Assembly (NCBI RefSeq): GCF_003352085.1 | Contig: NZ_CP025804.1 | Coordinates: 4,154,001 to 4,218,000, forward strand | Length of the DNA stretch: 64,000 nucleotides | Direction of reading: 5' to 3' | Source of the DNA: Sulfitobacter sp. SK012 | GTDB taxonomy: Bacteria; Pseudomonadota; Alphaproteobacteria; Rhodobacterales; Rhodobacteraceae | Shown: one piece after another, positions 19,196 to 27,308 of the stretch | Layout of the letters: each line of letters starts with the position of its first letter | How positions within the stretch are numbered: the stretch's first letter is position 1 | Translations under genes and position numbers: made by a program | The notes under the pieces: model-generated | What the model was told of the DNA's origin: nothing | The model's input: the letters and a program-made list of their open reading frames with translations, nothing else | Databases searched by the model: none

Positions 19196-20236
19196 TTAGC
19201 TGCCCGCGCCACATACGGCGCAATCAGGCCGACGTTTCAGCTTGATCTGACGGCTTTCACCATAGAGCGCGTCATAAATTACCATCTGGCCGCGTAGTGC
19301 TGTGCCTGCCCCCGTAACCAGTTTGACTGCCTCTACGGCCATCATTGCACCCACCACGCCAGGCAAAGGGCCAATCACACCGGCCTCAGCACAGCTTGGG
19401 GCCAAATGCGCCGCGGGCGGTGTCGGAAAAACACAGGAATAGCAAGGTGCATCGCGGGCAGGATCAAACACGCTCAGCTGCCCTTCCCATTGGCTCAGCG
19501 CACCAGAGATCAGCGGTATGCCTGCTGACACAGCAGTCCGGTTGACCAGATAGCGCGTGTCGAAATTATCTGTCCCATCAAGCACCACGTCGAAGTCCGC
19601 GAAAAGGTCGGGCGCGATTTCTTCCGTAAGGCGGCGATTATAGGGTTTGATTGTTACGAACGGATTTTGGGCCAGCATTTCAGCTTCAGCAGAGAACACC
19701 TTTGGCGTGCCAATTGATGCGTCCTTATGGATTACCTGACGTTGCAGGTTCGCGTTCTCAACGGTATCGTCGTCAATTACCCCGATGGTGCCCACGCCTG
19801 CCGCAGCAAGGTATTGCAACGCGGGCGCACCCAATCCGCCTGCCCCTATCACCAGTACTTTCGCATTCTTAAGCGCCTTTTGCCCAGCACCGCCAACCTC
19901 CCGCAGAACGATGTGGCGGGCATAGCGGTTTAGTTCTGTATCGGAAAATGACCCATTCTGAGCGACAACGGGAACGTCATCCTGAACAGCCTGCGCCTTC
20001 AGTCGCTTCAAGATAATTTTATAGACCCAGACCACGGCCGCCGCCCCTAGGACAATCAGCCACAAGGCAGCCTCTCCTCCGGTGACAGCGCGCAGCGGAT
20101 GACCGTCAGGAAACACCAATTGAATGCCTATGGCCGCAACCAGCAAAACGCCCAACATAAGCCAACGCGCTGGCTTGGGTGTGCCTAACACAGCCCCCAT
20201 GGCCCAAATCACAACGCCAAGAACTACGACCAGCAC
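19196..20236 (-). CDS. Membrane-anchored ThiF/MoeB/HesA-family E1-like adenylyltransferase
   Basis: 346 residues. Residues about 1-78 hold three hydrophobic helices (MLVVVLGVVIWAMGAVL; WLMLGVLLVAAIGIQLVF; ALWLIVLGAAAVVWVY). Residues about 97-340 are an E1-like domain: RYARHIVLREVGG, the nucleotide loop VLVIGAGGLGAPALQYL, the acidic DNFDTRYLVN region and two zinc Cys pairs (CYSC and CAVC). Relatives adenylate MoaD or ThiS C-termini for molybdopterin or thiamine synthesis, but the partner carrier is not in this window. It starts at a GTG whose G is shared with the dut stop (TAGTG). Confidence 0.88.
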   Translation of the reverse strand: MLVVVLGVVIWAMGAVLGTPKPARWLMLGVLLVAAIGIQLVFPDGHPLRAVTGGEAALWLIVLGAAAVVWVYKIILKRLKAQAVQDDVPVVAQNGSFSDTELNRYARHIVLREVGGAGQKALKNAKVLVIGAGGLGAPALQYLAAAGVGTIGVIDDDTVENANLQRQVIHKDASIGTPKVFSAEAEMLAQNPFVTIKPYNRRLTEEIAPDLFADFDVVLDGTDNFDTRYLVNRTAVSAGIPLISGALSQWEGQLSVFDPARDAPCYSCVFPTPPAAHLAPSCAEAGVIGPLPGVVGAMMAVEAVKLVTGAGTALRGQMVIYDALYGESRQIKLKRRPDCAVCGAGS

Positions 20237-20688
20237 TAGCTAACCCCGGTTGAGCCGAAGCCACCAGCGCCGCGCACGGTATCATCAAGTGCCTCGACAG
20301 CAGCAAAATCTGCTTGCACCACAGGCGCAACAACCATCTGAGCAATCCGCATGCCATGTTCGATCACAAAAGGCCCGTCGCCGGCGTTTAACAGGATCAC
20401 CCCAACCGGTCCGCGATAATCTGCGTCGATGGTGCCGGGACTATTTGGCAAAGTGATGCCATGCTTGAGCGCAAGGCCCGACCGGGGCCTGATCTGTACC
20501 TCGAACCCTTCGGGGATCGCCATACGCAGCCCAAGCGGGATCAAGACGCGCTGTCCGACCGGCAGCTCAACAGCGCCATCTGGCAATTGAGCACGCAAAT
20601 CCGCGCCAGCAGCGCCCGCGGTTTCATAGCGCGGAAGCCCCAGCGATCGATCCGCGTCCGGCTCCCACATACAGGCGATTTCAGGCAC
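20236..20688 (-). CDS. dut: dUTP diphosphatase
   Basis: 150 residues; the trimeric enzyme hydrolyses dUTP to dUMP, keeping uracil out of DNA and feeding dTMP synthesis. All five dUTPase motifs are present: [40 protein letters not shown] and the flexible C-terminal GAGGFGSTG. Translation appears to start at a GTG (20686-20688); the next in-frame Met is seven codons in. It sits between coaBC (48 bases upstream) and the thiF-like gene (overlapping stop/start), forming a three-gene unit. Confidence 0.95.
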   Translation of the reverse strand: MPEIACMWEPDADRSLGLPRYETAGAAGADLRAQLPDGAVELPVGQRVLIPLGLRMAIPEGFEVQIRPRSGLALKHGITLPNSPGTIDADYRGPVGVILLNAGDGPFVIEHGMRIAQMVVAPVVQADFAAVEALDDTVRGAGGFGSTGVS

Positions 20689-20736
20689 GGCAGCGTTTCC
20701 AATTGTTTGAGTTCATCATCGCAGACATCGCCTTTT

Positions 20737-21930
20737 TTACCCCAAAGCTTCAGCAATACGCGCAGCCAGTTTCTTGGCCACCGCAGCTTTGTCCATGCGC
20801 GGCCAATCTTCTGCCCCGGTGTCACTGATCAGTGTGACGGCATTTTCCGTGCCACCCATAATGCCAGTACCCGGTGAAACATCATTGGCCACGATCCAAT
20901 CGCAGCTTTTACGAAGCCGTTTGGCCGTTGCGTTCTCCAGCACATCATCAGTCTCAGCTGCAAAGCCGATGACCAATGCAGGGCGTCCCTTTTTCAGGCC
21001 ACTGACGTGGCGCAAAATATCGGGATTTTCGGTAAATGTCAGCGCAGGGATACCATCCTTGGTCTTTTTTAGCTTGCGATCAGAAGCGGATGTGACGCGC
21101 CAATCCGCGACGGCTGCGGCAAAGACAGCCGCATCTGCAGGCAATGCGGCTTCGACGGCTTCTAACATCTGCTGTGCCGTCTGGACCGCGACCACCTCAA
21201 CGCCGTCCGGCGGTGGAACATCGGCGGGGCCCGTTACAAACACCACCTCAGCGCCCAGCGCCGACAAAGCGCGCGCAATCGCTGTGCCCTGCGCCCCTGA
21301 AGAACGGTTTGCGATATAGCGGACTGGATCAATTGGCTCATGCGTCGGGCCGGATGTCACCAAAACGCGCCGCCCTGTTAGAGGTCCATCCGACAAGCGC
21401 GCCTCAATCGCTGCAACTATCTCCAACGGCTCCGACATGCGTCCGGGGCCAAATTCGCCGCACGCCATGTCGCCTTCGTTCGGTCCCACGACCGCAATGC
21501 CATCAGCCTTGAGGGTAGCGAGATTGCGTAGCGTTGCTGCGTGTTGCCACATGCGCACGTTCATTGCCGGTGCGATCAGTACCGGTGTGTCTGTCGCCAG
21601 CAACAAGGTTGAGGCCAAATCATTGGCCAAACCGCCCGCCATCTTGGCCATCAGATCGGCGGTGGCCGGAGCAACCACGACCAGATCAGCCACACGGCTT
21701 AATTGGATGTGGCCCATCTCGGCCTCGTCGCCCAGATCAAACAGATCGCGGTACAGTTTGCTTCCGGCCAATGCTGAAACGGAAAGGGGTGTTACAAATT
21801 CTTCGCCCGCAAGGGTCAAGACTGGGGTTACGACGGCTCCGCGTTCACGCAAACGCCTGATCAAATCAAGCGACTTGAACGCTGCAATCCCACCACCGAT
21901 GATGAGCAGAATATGTTTGCCTGCCAGCAT
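20737..21930 (-). CDS. coaBC: Phosphopantothenoylcysteine synthetase/decarboxylase
   Basis: 397 residues, bifunctional coenzyme A biosynthesis enzyme. The N-terminal FMN-dependent decarboxylase (about 1-185) has IIGGGIAAFKSLDLIRRL, the catalytic His region and APAMNVRMW. The C-terminal CTP-dependent synthetase has GPTHEPIDPVRYIANRSSGAQG and the Lys pair in DRKLKKTKD. The ATG at 21930 is chosen because AAGGGG lies just upstream; an in-frame ATG at 21945 would add five residues. It is the first gene of the coaBC-dut-thiF-like unit. Confidence 0.95.
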   Translation of the reverse strand: MLAGKHILLIIGGGIAAFKSLDLIRRLRERGAVVTPVLTLAGEEFVTPLSVSALAGSKLYRDLFDLGDEAEMGHIQLSRVADLVVVAPATADLMAKMAGGLANDLASTLLLATDTPVLIAPAMNVRMWQHAATLRNLATLKADGIAVVGPNEGDMACGEFGPGRMSEPLEIVAAIEARLSDGPLTGRRVLVTSGPTHEPIDPVRYIANRSSGAQGTAIARALSALGAEVVFVTGPADVPPPDGVEVVAVQTAQQMLEAVEAALPADAAVFAAAVADWRVTSASDRKLKKTKDGIPALTFTENPDILRHVSGLKKGRPALVIGFAAETDDVLENATAKRLRKSCDWIVANDVSPGTGIMGGTENAVTLISDTGAEDWPRMDKAAVAKKLAARIAEALG

Positions 21931-22035
21931 GATGCGCCCCTTCATGGCCCTTGAACGCTGAGCATAGGCCCCACCTTTGGGCGCGACAAGGGCGCAGCAA
22001 TGTCACCGCAACGCTGTTGGCATCAAATCATCAGA

Positions 22036-22911
22036 TCACAAGAAATGACGTACTTCGTGCGATTGTGCCTCAAGCGCCTTGCGCATCTTGTCAAACGCCG
22101 CGGCTTCAAGCTGCCGCACGCGTTCTTTGCTTATGCTCAGCTCTTGTCCCAAACTTTCCAACGTGCGTGGATTTTCACGCAATTTGCGCTCGCGAACAAT
22201 AAATTGCTCTCTGTCGTTCAACCCGACCAGCGCGTCCAACAACCAAGAGCGCAATTGCACAAGGTCATGGCTTTCTTCAACGTTTTCGGCGGCTTGGGCG
22301 CTATCATCTTCAAGTGCGTCAATCCATTCGCGGCCTTCGTCTTCTGACGATTGCGTCGCATTCAGCGAATAATCAGAGCCGGACAGCCGCCCTTGCATCA
22401 TCTCGACATCATGGAGCGGCACGCCAATCTCAGTTGAGATCATCTGACGTAGCTGATGTTTATCAAGCGTTCCACCTTGAGCTGCGGCCTCGCGTTCCAG
22501 ACGCCCCTGCACGCGGCGCATGTTGAAAAACAGCGATTTTTGGCTGGACGTCGACCCGGTGCGCACCATCGACCAATTGCGCATCACGTGATCTTGAATC
22601 GATGCTTTGATCCACCAGACGGCATAGGTCGAAAACCGCACGCCCCGATCAGGGTCAAATTTGTCGGCGGCTTTCATAAGTCCCAAGCCCGCTTCTTGGA
22701 TCAAATCGTTCATTGGCGCGCCGTACCGTTTGAATTTTGATGCCATGGAAATGGCGAGGCGCATGTAAGCTGTAATCAAGCGGTGAAGGGCTGCTTCGTC
22801 GCGCTCATCTCGCCACGCATACGCCAGTTTCAACTCGGTCTCGGCATCTAAAAGCTCGGCTTTCATTGCTGTCCGGGTCAGAGAAAAATCCTGTGAAGTT
22901 CTGATTGCCAT
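22036..22911 (-). CDS. rpoH: RNA polymerase sigma-32 family factor, RpoHII type
   Basis: 291 residues. Sigma region 2 is visible as YMRLAISMASKFKRYGAPMNDLIQEAGLGLMKAADKFDPDRGVRFSTYAVWWIKASIQDHVMRNWSMVR, followed by the RpoH-box-like SSQKSLFFNMRRVQ and region 4 (SKERVRQLEAAAFDKMRKAL). The Phe-Lys-Arg-Tyr-Gly core and overall sequence resemble the second RpoH of Rhodobacter, which serves photo-oxidative stress as well as heat shock; subtype assignment is from memory. The start at 22911 has GGGAG 9 bases ahead; that SD is inside a strong hairpin (22922-22965). It is divergent from cobU. Confidence 0.94.
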   Translation of the reverse strand: MAIRTSQDFSLTRTAMKAELLDAETELKLAYAWRDERDEAALHRLITAYMRLAISMASKFKRYGAPMNDLIQEAGLGLMKAADKFDPDRGVRFSTYAVWWIKASIQDHVMRNWSMVRTGSTSSQKSLFFNMRRVQGRLEREAAAQGGTLDKHQLRQMISTEIGVPLHDVEMMQGRLSGSDYSLNATQSSEDEGREWIDALEDDSAQAAENVEESHDLVQLRSWLLDALVGLNDREQFIVRERKLRENPRTLESLGQELSISKERVRQLEAAAFDKMRKALEAQSHEVRHFL

Positions 22912-22921
22912 TGCACAATAC

Positions 22922-22965
22922 TCCCTATCGCAGTGGCGTATCTTGTGATGCGCCTTCGATAGGGA
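22922..22965 (-). promoter_or_regulatory. 5'-leader hairpin that sequesters the rpoH Shine-Dalgarno
   Basis: On the rpoH mRNA the arms UCCCUAUCG and CGAUAGGGA pair perfectly (9 bp); inside them GGCGCAUC and GAUACGCC pair at 7 of 8 positions around an ACAA tetraloop. The right outer arm carries AGGGA of the SD AGGGAG, 9 bases from the ATG. This is the layout of an RNA thermometer or other SD-masking switch. The pairing is seen directly; temperature response is inference. Confidence 0.6.
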
Positions 22966-22969
22966 TACG

Positions 22970-22993
22970 CATGAACTTCGGAATTGGTTCATG
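22970..22993. promoter_or_regulatory. Palindrome in the rpoH-cobU divergent region
   Basis: CATGAAC-N10-GTTCATG, a perfect 7-bp inverted repeat immediately upstream of the rpoH leader hairpin and 15 bases before the cobU start. It is well placed for an operator acting on either gene; no regulator is assigned. Confidence 0.45.
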
Positions 22994-23007
22994 AATGAAG
23001 GTGAAAA

Positions 23008-23529
23008 ATGTTGCCATCAGGCACGTTTGTACTAGGTGGGGCGGCCTCAGGGAAATCCCAATGGGCTGAAAACTTTATACTTTCCAATAACTTAGATGCG
23101 ATCTATCTAGCCACAGGTCAGATCGGCGATAGCGAAACAAATTCTCGCGTGGCGATACACCGAGCGCGCCGAGATGCCCGCTGGCGCACTATTGAAGAGC
23201 CGCTGGACCTTGCGCCGACGCTTGCCGGGTTAACGTCCAAAGATGCGGTTTTGATCGATTGTGCGACCATGTGGCTGAGCAATCAGATGATGGCGGATGC
23301 AGAAATTTCTTTGGTTCAAGCATCCTTGCTGGACGCGTTGCGCAGGTGTGCCGCGCCGTGGATTATCGTCTCCAACGAAGTGGGGTACGGGATCGTGCCA
23401 GATAACGCTTTGGCCCGTCGCTTTCGGGAGTTCCAAGGGCGTCTGAATATCGCCCTCGCGGCTGAGGCTGACCTTGCCGTGCAGGTCATCGCTGGGTTGC
23501 CTCTGGTGCTCAAGGGACACTTACCATGA
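23008..23529 (+). CDS. cobU: Adenosylcobinamide kinase/adenosylcobinamide-phosphate guanylyltransferase
   Basis: 173 residues, bifunctional enzyme of late cobalamin synthesis (called CobP in aerobic-pathway bacteria): it phosphorylates adenosylcobinamide, then attaches GMP. The P-loop is GGAASGKS at residues 9-16, followed by IYLATGQIGDSE and HRARRDARWRTIEEP, the GMP-accepting His being in that segment. WLSNQM, ISNEVG-type VSNEVGYGIVPDNALARRFRE and the C-terminal AGLPLVLKG are all conserved. The ATG has GAAGGTG upstream. It overlaps the next gene by 4 bases. Confidence 0.94.
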   Translation: MLPSGTFVLGGAASGKSQWAENFILSNNLDAIYLATGQIGDSETNSRVAIHRARRDARWRTIEEPLDLAPTLAGLTSKDAVLIDCATMWLSNQMMADAEISLVQASLLDALRRCAAPWIIVSNEVGYGIVPDNALARRFREFQGRLNIALAAEADLAVQVIAGLPLVLKGHLP

Positions 23530-24104
23530 CGGTTTGGCACTGGGTGCGCCACGGCCCAACACATGAAAAGACCTTTGTTGGATGGCGGGATGTCCCCGCC
23601 GATCTTTCGGATACCCAACAAATTGCGCGACTGAATGCATATTTGCCAGACGAAGCGCTTATGATCTCTTCGGACCTTATGCGTGCCTCTGCGACGGCAG
23701 ATGCCCTTACCGCGCAGACGCGCAGGCGCCTGCCCCATCACAAAGATCTACGGGAGTTACATTTCGGCGAATGGGACGGCGTTCGGTTCGATATCGTTGC
23801 CAAACGCCATCCAGAATTGAGCCGCGCTTATTGGGAACAACCCGGTGATGTAGCCCCCCCCGGTGGCGAAAGCTGGAACACTACATCGGCGCGGGTGAAC
23901 GCCATTGTGAACCGCCTGAACCAAGACCATCCGCATTCACATATAATCGCTGTCGCGCATTTTGGGGTGATCCTGACCCAGCTACAACGCGCCCTTAGGG
24001 TCAGCGCTTATGATGCCTTTGCGCATAAGATAGACAATCTGTCGGTGACGACCTTGCACCACGGTGACACCTGCCATGCTGAGGTTATCAATCACGTCCC
24101 GTGA
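23526..24104 (+). CDS. Histidine phosphatase family protein, possible alpha-ribazole phosphatase
   Basis: 192 residues of the phosphoglycerate-mutase-like superfamily. The catalytic RHG is in WVRHGPTHEKTFVGW, the acid Glu in LRELHFGEWDG, and the second His in IIAVAHFGVI. Because it is translationally coupled to cobU, a role as alpha-ribazole-5'-phosphate phosphatase (CobC) in cobalamin synthesis is attractive but not proven; general phosphatases share the same motifs. No other cobalamin gene is in the window. Confidence 0.8.
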   Translation: MTVWHWVRHGPTHEKTFVGWRDVPADLSDTQQIARLNAYLPDEALMISSDLMRASATADALTAQTRRRLPHHKDLRELHFGEWDGVRFDIVAKRHPELSRAYWEQPGDVAPPGGESWNTTSARVNAIVNRLNQDHPHSHIIAVAHFGVILTQLQRALRVSAYDAFAHKIDNLSVTTLHHGDTCHAEVINHVP

Positions 24105-24163
24105 TGATCCGCGCCACAAAATTGCATTTGCACCAACCGGGTAGCTCCCGATAGGTTTGGCCC

Positions 24164-24841
24164 ATGACATATAACCTAATTATCGGCGATCGCAGCTTTT
24201 CTAGTTGGTCCTTACGGGGCTGGCTGATGCTAGAAAAATTCAATCTGGACCATGAGGTAACTCTGGCTGGGCTCTACAGTGGCACGTTCGCGGACGATCT
24301 GGCCCCTTTTGCTCCGGCGCGTCTTGTCCCGATTTTGCGCACCCCCGAAGGTGAGGTGATCGGCGAGACATTGGCCATGGCCGAGACGTTGGCGGAACGG
24401 CACCCAGAACGCGCAATGTGGCCCACAGATCCCGTCGCGCGGTCGCGTGCGCGGTGGCTATGTGCTGCGATGGTGTCGGGGTTTGGGGCGTTGCGCGAAG
24501 CCTGCCCCATGCAGTTGGTCCATGTGAATGCAGGTTATTCTGCGTCAGACGCGGTCCTTGCTGATATTGCTCGGATTGAAGAGTTGTGGAAATTTGCGCG
24601 GGAACAAGCATCAGATGGGCCATGGCTTTTCGGCGCGTACTCGCTAGCAGATGCGTTTTATGCGCCCGTTTGTGCCCGGATCATCGGCTATGACCTGCCT
24701 GTGTCAGACGAAGCGCGCGCTTATTGTGAGGCCACACTCAGCGATCCCGCATTTCAGGCGTGGCGCAAAGAGGGGCTCAAGGTCACTTATGATCCGTTCC
24801 CCTACGATATGGGCACGGCAATAGCCCCTTGGCCTGTTTGA
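24164..24841 (+). CDS. Glutathione S-transferase family protein
   Basis: 225 residues. The N-terminal thioredoxin-like domain has IIGDRSFSSWSLRGWLML (the Ser of SFSSWS sits at the usual activating position), followed by VPILRTPEGEVIGETLAMAETLAE, which contains the glutathione gamma-Glu-binding Glu-Ser-like turn (here GET). The C-terminal all-helical domain has WLFGAYSLADAFYAPVCARI, the hydrophobic-capping motif. It probably binds glutathione; the substrate is unknown. It is a single gene 60 bases after the phosphatase. Confidence 0.87.
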   Translation: MTYNLIIGDRSFSSWSLRGWLMLEKFNLDHEVTLAGLYSGTFADDLAPFAPARLVPILRTPEGEVIGETLAMAETLAERHPERAMWPTDPVARSRARWLCAAMVSGFGALREACPMQLVHVNAGYSASDAVLADIARIEELWKFAREQASDGPWLFGAYSLADAFYAPVCARIIGYDLPVSDEARAYCEATLSDPAFQAWRKEGLKVTYDPFPYDMGTAIAPWPV

Positions 24842-24848
24842 AACATCG

Positions 24849-24864
24849 TTAACGCTTCCTAAAC
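24849..24864. promoter_or_regulatory. CtrA-like site upstream of comM
   Basis: TTAA-N7-TAAAC matches the CtrA consensus TTAA-N7-TTAAC except for one base, 50 bases upstream of the comM start. A lone TTAAC follows at 24881. CtrA control of competence genes is known in Rhodobacterales; this site is only a candidate. Confidence 0.35.
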
Positions 24865-24913
24865 ACTCGCTCCCTACCTCTTAACCATTCGGTGAGAGTT
24901 GAAAGGGAATGAC

Positions 24914-26428
24914 ATGGTTTCGCGCGCCTATACTGTTGCGTTTCAAGGCGTTGAAGCCCGGATGGTTGAGGTGCAATGTGCCGTGACCCCGGGTTTGCCC
25001 GCGTTTTCTATAGTGGGCCTACCCAATAAAGCGGTTTCCGAGGCGCGCGACCGGGTGCGCACGGCACTGACGTCCATGGCGATAGCCTTGCCGTCGAAAC
25101 GGATCACCGTAAATCTCAGCCCCGCCGATTTGCCAAAAGAGGGCAGTCATTTCGACTTACCCATCGCTTTGGCGCTGCTTGCTGCGCTCGATATTTTGCC
25201 GGGTGATGTCACGCAAGATGTCGTCGCATTGGGGGAGTTGTCTTTGGATGGAACGCTCGTGCCGGTTGTCGGTGCGCTACCCGCCGCAATGGCCGCTGCC
25301 CAAGAAGGGCGAAGCCTTTTGTGTCCTGCAGCATCCGGTGCAGAAGCCGCTTGGGTCGGGGCGACGCAGGTTATTGCGGCGGCCACATTGGGCGACGTGG
25401 TGCGCCACTATACTGGCCAGGTGCCGCTGTCTCCGGCGGAGCCCGGCGAGGTCAGCGAACAGGCTCACGCCAAAGATCTGCGCGAGGTCAAAGGGCAAGA
25501 ACGTGCAAAACGGGCGCTGGAAATTGCCGCGGCTGGGCGTCACCACCTGATGCTTGTCGGTACACCGGGGTCTGGGAAGTCCATGCTGGCAGAGCGGCTC
25601 CCCTCAATCCTGCCACCCCTCTCGGCGGCAGAGGCGTTATCGACGTCTATGATCCATTCACTTGCGGGATTGTTGAACGAAGGTGGGATATCTCGGGCGC
25701 GACCTTACCGCGACCCTCACCATACCACGTCAACTGCAGCGGTTATTGGAGGTGGGCGGCAAGCTAAACCGGGCGAGGTAAGTCTGGCTCATAATGGCGT
25801 GCTTTTTATGGACGAATTCCCCGAATTCGGTCGCGCCGTTTTGGAAACTCTACGCCAACCCATTGAGACGGGTGAAGTGATGATCGCGCGCGCAAATGCC
25901 CATGTGAAATATCCTTGCAAGTTCTTACTGATCGCTGCCGCCAATCCCTGCAAATGTGGGTATTTGACTGATCCTGCACGGGCCTGCGCCCGGGTTCCGC
26001 ATTGTGGAGAGGATTATCTTGGCCGTATTTCGGGCCCGTTGATGGACCGGTTTGATCTGCGTGTCGATGTGCCGCCAGTTTCTTATACGGACCTTGATTT
26101 GCCCGCTTCGGGCGAAGGATCGGCGGAAGTCCGAATGCGGGTTTCAGCGGCGCGCGCTGTGCAGCAGGCCCGTTATGCAGCCTACCCGGCGATGATCTGC
26201 AATGCGGATGCCGAGGGCGATGTGTTGGAACAAGTAGCGACGCCAGATGCAGAAGGGCGCGATATCTTAAGCCGGGCGGCGGAGCGGTTTCATCTCTCGG
26301 CGCGGGGCTACCACCGCGTCCTCCGGGTTGCGCGCACCATCGCCGACCTTGACGGCTCTGAAGAGGTTCGCCGCCCACATATTGCCGAAGCCGTCAGCTT
26401 TCGGTTGGCCAGCCTTGCACTTGCTTGA
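24914..26428 (+). CDS. comM: ComM/YifB-family AAA+ ATPase (Mg-chelatase-like)
   Basis: 504 residues. ComM is a hexameric helicase that drives branch migration during natural transformation. The N-terminal Lon-protease-like domain (about 1-165) has VEVQCAVTPGLPAFSIVGLPNKAVSEARDRVRTAL. The ATPase has Walker A GTPGSGKSML, Walker B LFMDEFPEF, and a Cys-rich zinc insertion AANPCKCGYLTDPARACARVPHCGEDYLGRISGPLMDRFDLRVDV. The start at 24914 has AAGGGA 7 bases upstream. Its last 35 bases overlap the convergent hydrolase gene. Confidence 0.94.
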   Translation: MVSRAYTVAFQGVEARMVEVQCAVTPGLPAFSIVGLPNKAVSEARDRVRTALTSMAIALPSKRITVNLSPADLPKEGSHFDLPIALALLAALDILPGDVTQDVVALGELSLDGTLVPVVGALPAAMAAAQEGRSLLCPAASGAEAAWVGATQVIAAATLGDVVRHYTGQVPLSPAEPGEVSEQAHAKDLREVKGQERAKRALEIAAAGRHHLMLVGTPGSGKSMLAERLPSILPPLSAAEALSTSMIHSLAGLLNEGGISRARPYRDPHHTTSTAAVIGGGRQAKPGEVSLAHNGVLFMDEFPEFGRAVLETLRQPIETGEVMIARANAHVKYPCKFLLIAAANPCKCGYLTDPARACARVPHCGEDYLGRISGPLMDRFDLRVDVPPVSYTDLDLPASGEGSAEVRMRVSAARAVQQARYAAYPAMICNADAEGDVLEQVATPDAEGRDILSRAAERFHLSARGYHRVLRVARTIADLDGSEEVRRPHIAEAVSFRLASLALA

Positions 26429-27308
26429 TCCACTCTGCCAGCGCATCCAAAGTCTCGCGTGCCTCGGGCAGAATGTTATGCATGAGGGGCCAAACATGCG
26501 GTAGATCGTGACGCTCGACCAGATTTACGGGGGCACCATCACGGCGCAAAACATCCGCTAGCCTGCGCGCATCATCTCGCAAAATTTCGGTATCGCCCAC
26601 GGTAAACCAAGTTGGCGGAGCGCCATGGAATTGACCATGGAGCGGACTGCAGCGCGGGTCGTCGGGAGGCTGGCCGTTCAAGAATATTTCTGCCATTTCA
26701 CCAGCCCGCTCGGCTGGCAATATGACATCGCACTCTGCATTCGCCACAAAGCTCTCGCCGGAGTGGGTCATATCCGTCAGAGGAGAAAAGCCAAACACCG
26801 CGCCAGGCATTGGCGCGCCTTCGCTACAAAGCTGTGCCAACAGGCCAAAGGCCAGCGCGCCACCCGCGCTATCGCCACCAATGACCACATGCGCCGGATC
26901 AACCCCATCAGCGATCAACCCGTCCCAAGCAGCCCGGACATCCAGCGCGGCAGCAGGAAAAACGGCCTCAGGGGCAAGACGGTAGCGAGGCAGAAGTGCA
27001 CGCCCCTTCACCCGGTGGGCAAGTTGAGCTGCGAGGGCGGCATGAGTTTCGGGGCTGCCAAAAACAAACCCACCCCCATGGAAGTACAAAATGACCCGAT
27101 CCTGTTGGACGTGGCGGGGGGTAAGTTCCAAAGTGTCGACGCCGCCAAGGGCGGTCCAACGCTTTGTCGTGCCCCTTGGGGCGTGAAATAACAGGCGCGC
27201 CTGTTTTTCAAAATTATACCGCAACTCCATGGGCCCTATGGCGTTGCGCATTCGGCGCTTTTCAACCCGCATAAACCACTGATTGAGTAGAAGGCGCGCA
27301 ACACTCAT
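26394..27308 (-). CDS. Alpha/beta hydrolase of the hormone-sensitive-lipase family
   Basis: 304 residues. The HSL signature is [15 protein letters not shown] (oxyanion HGGG), the nucleophile elbow is [13 protein letters not shown], and the C-terminal part has the acid Asp region ([16 protein letters not shown]) and the His in [11 protein letters not shown]. It is likely an esterase acting on short acyl esters; the substrate is unknown. It overlaps gshB upstream by 4 bases (ATGA), an unusual partner, and its 3' end overlaps comM. Confidence 0.88.
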   Translation of the reverse strand: MSVARLLLNQWFMRVEKRRMRNAIGPMELRYNFEKQARLLFHAPRGTTKRWTALGGVDTLELTPRHVQQDRVILYFHGGGFVFGSPETHAALAAQLAHRVKGRALLPRYRLAPEAVFPAAALDVRAAWDGLIADGVDPAHVVIGGDSAGGALAFGLLAQLCSEGAPMPGAVFGFSPLTDMTHSGESFVANAECDVILPAERAGEMAEIFLNGQPPDDPRCSPLHGQFHGAPPTWFTVGDTEILRDDARRLADVLRRDGAPVNLVERHDLPHVWPLMHNILPEARETLDALAEWIKQVQGWPTES

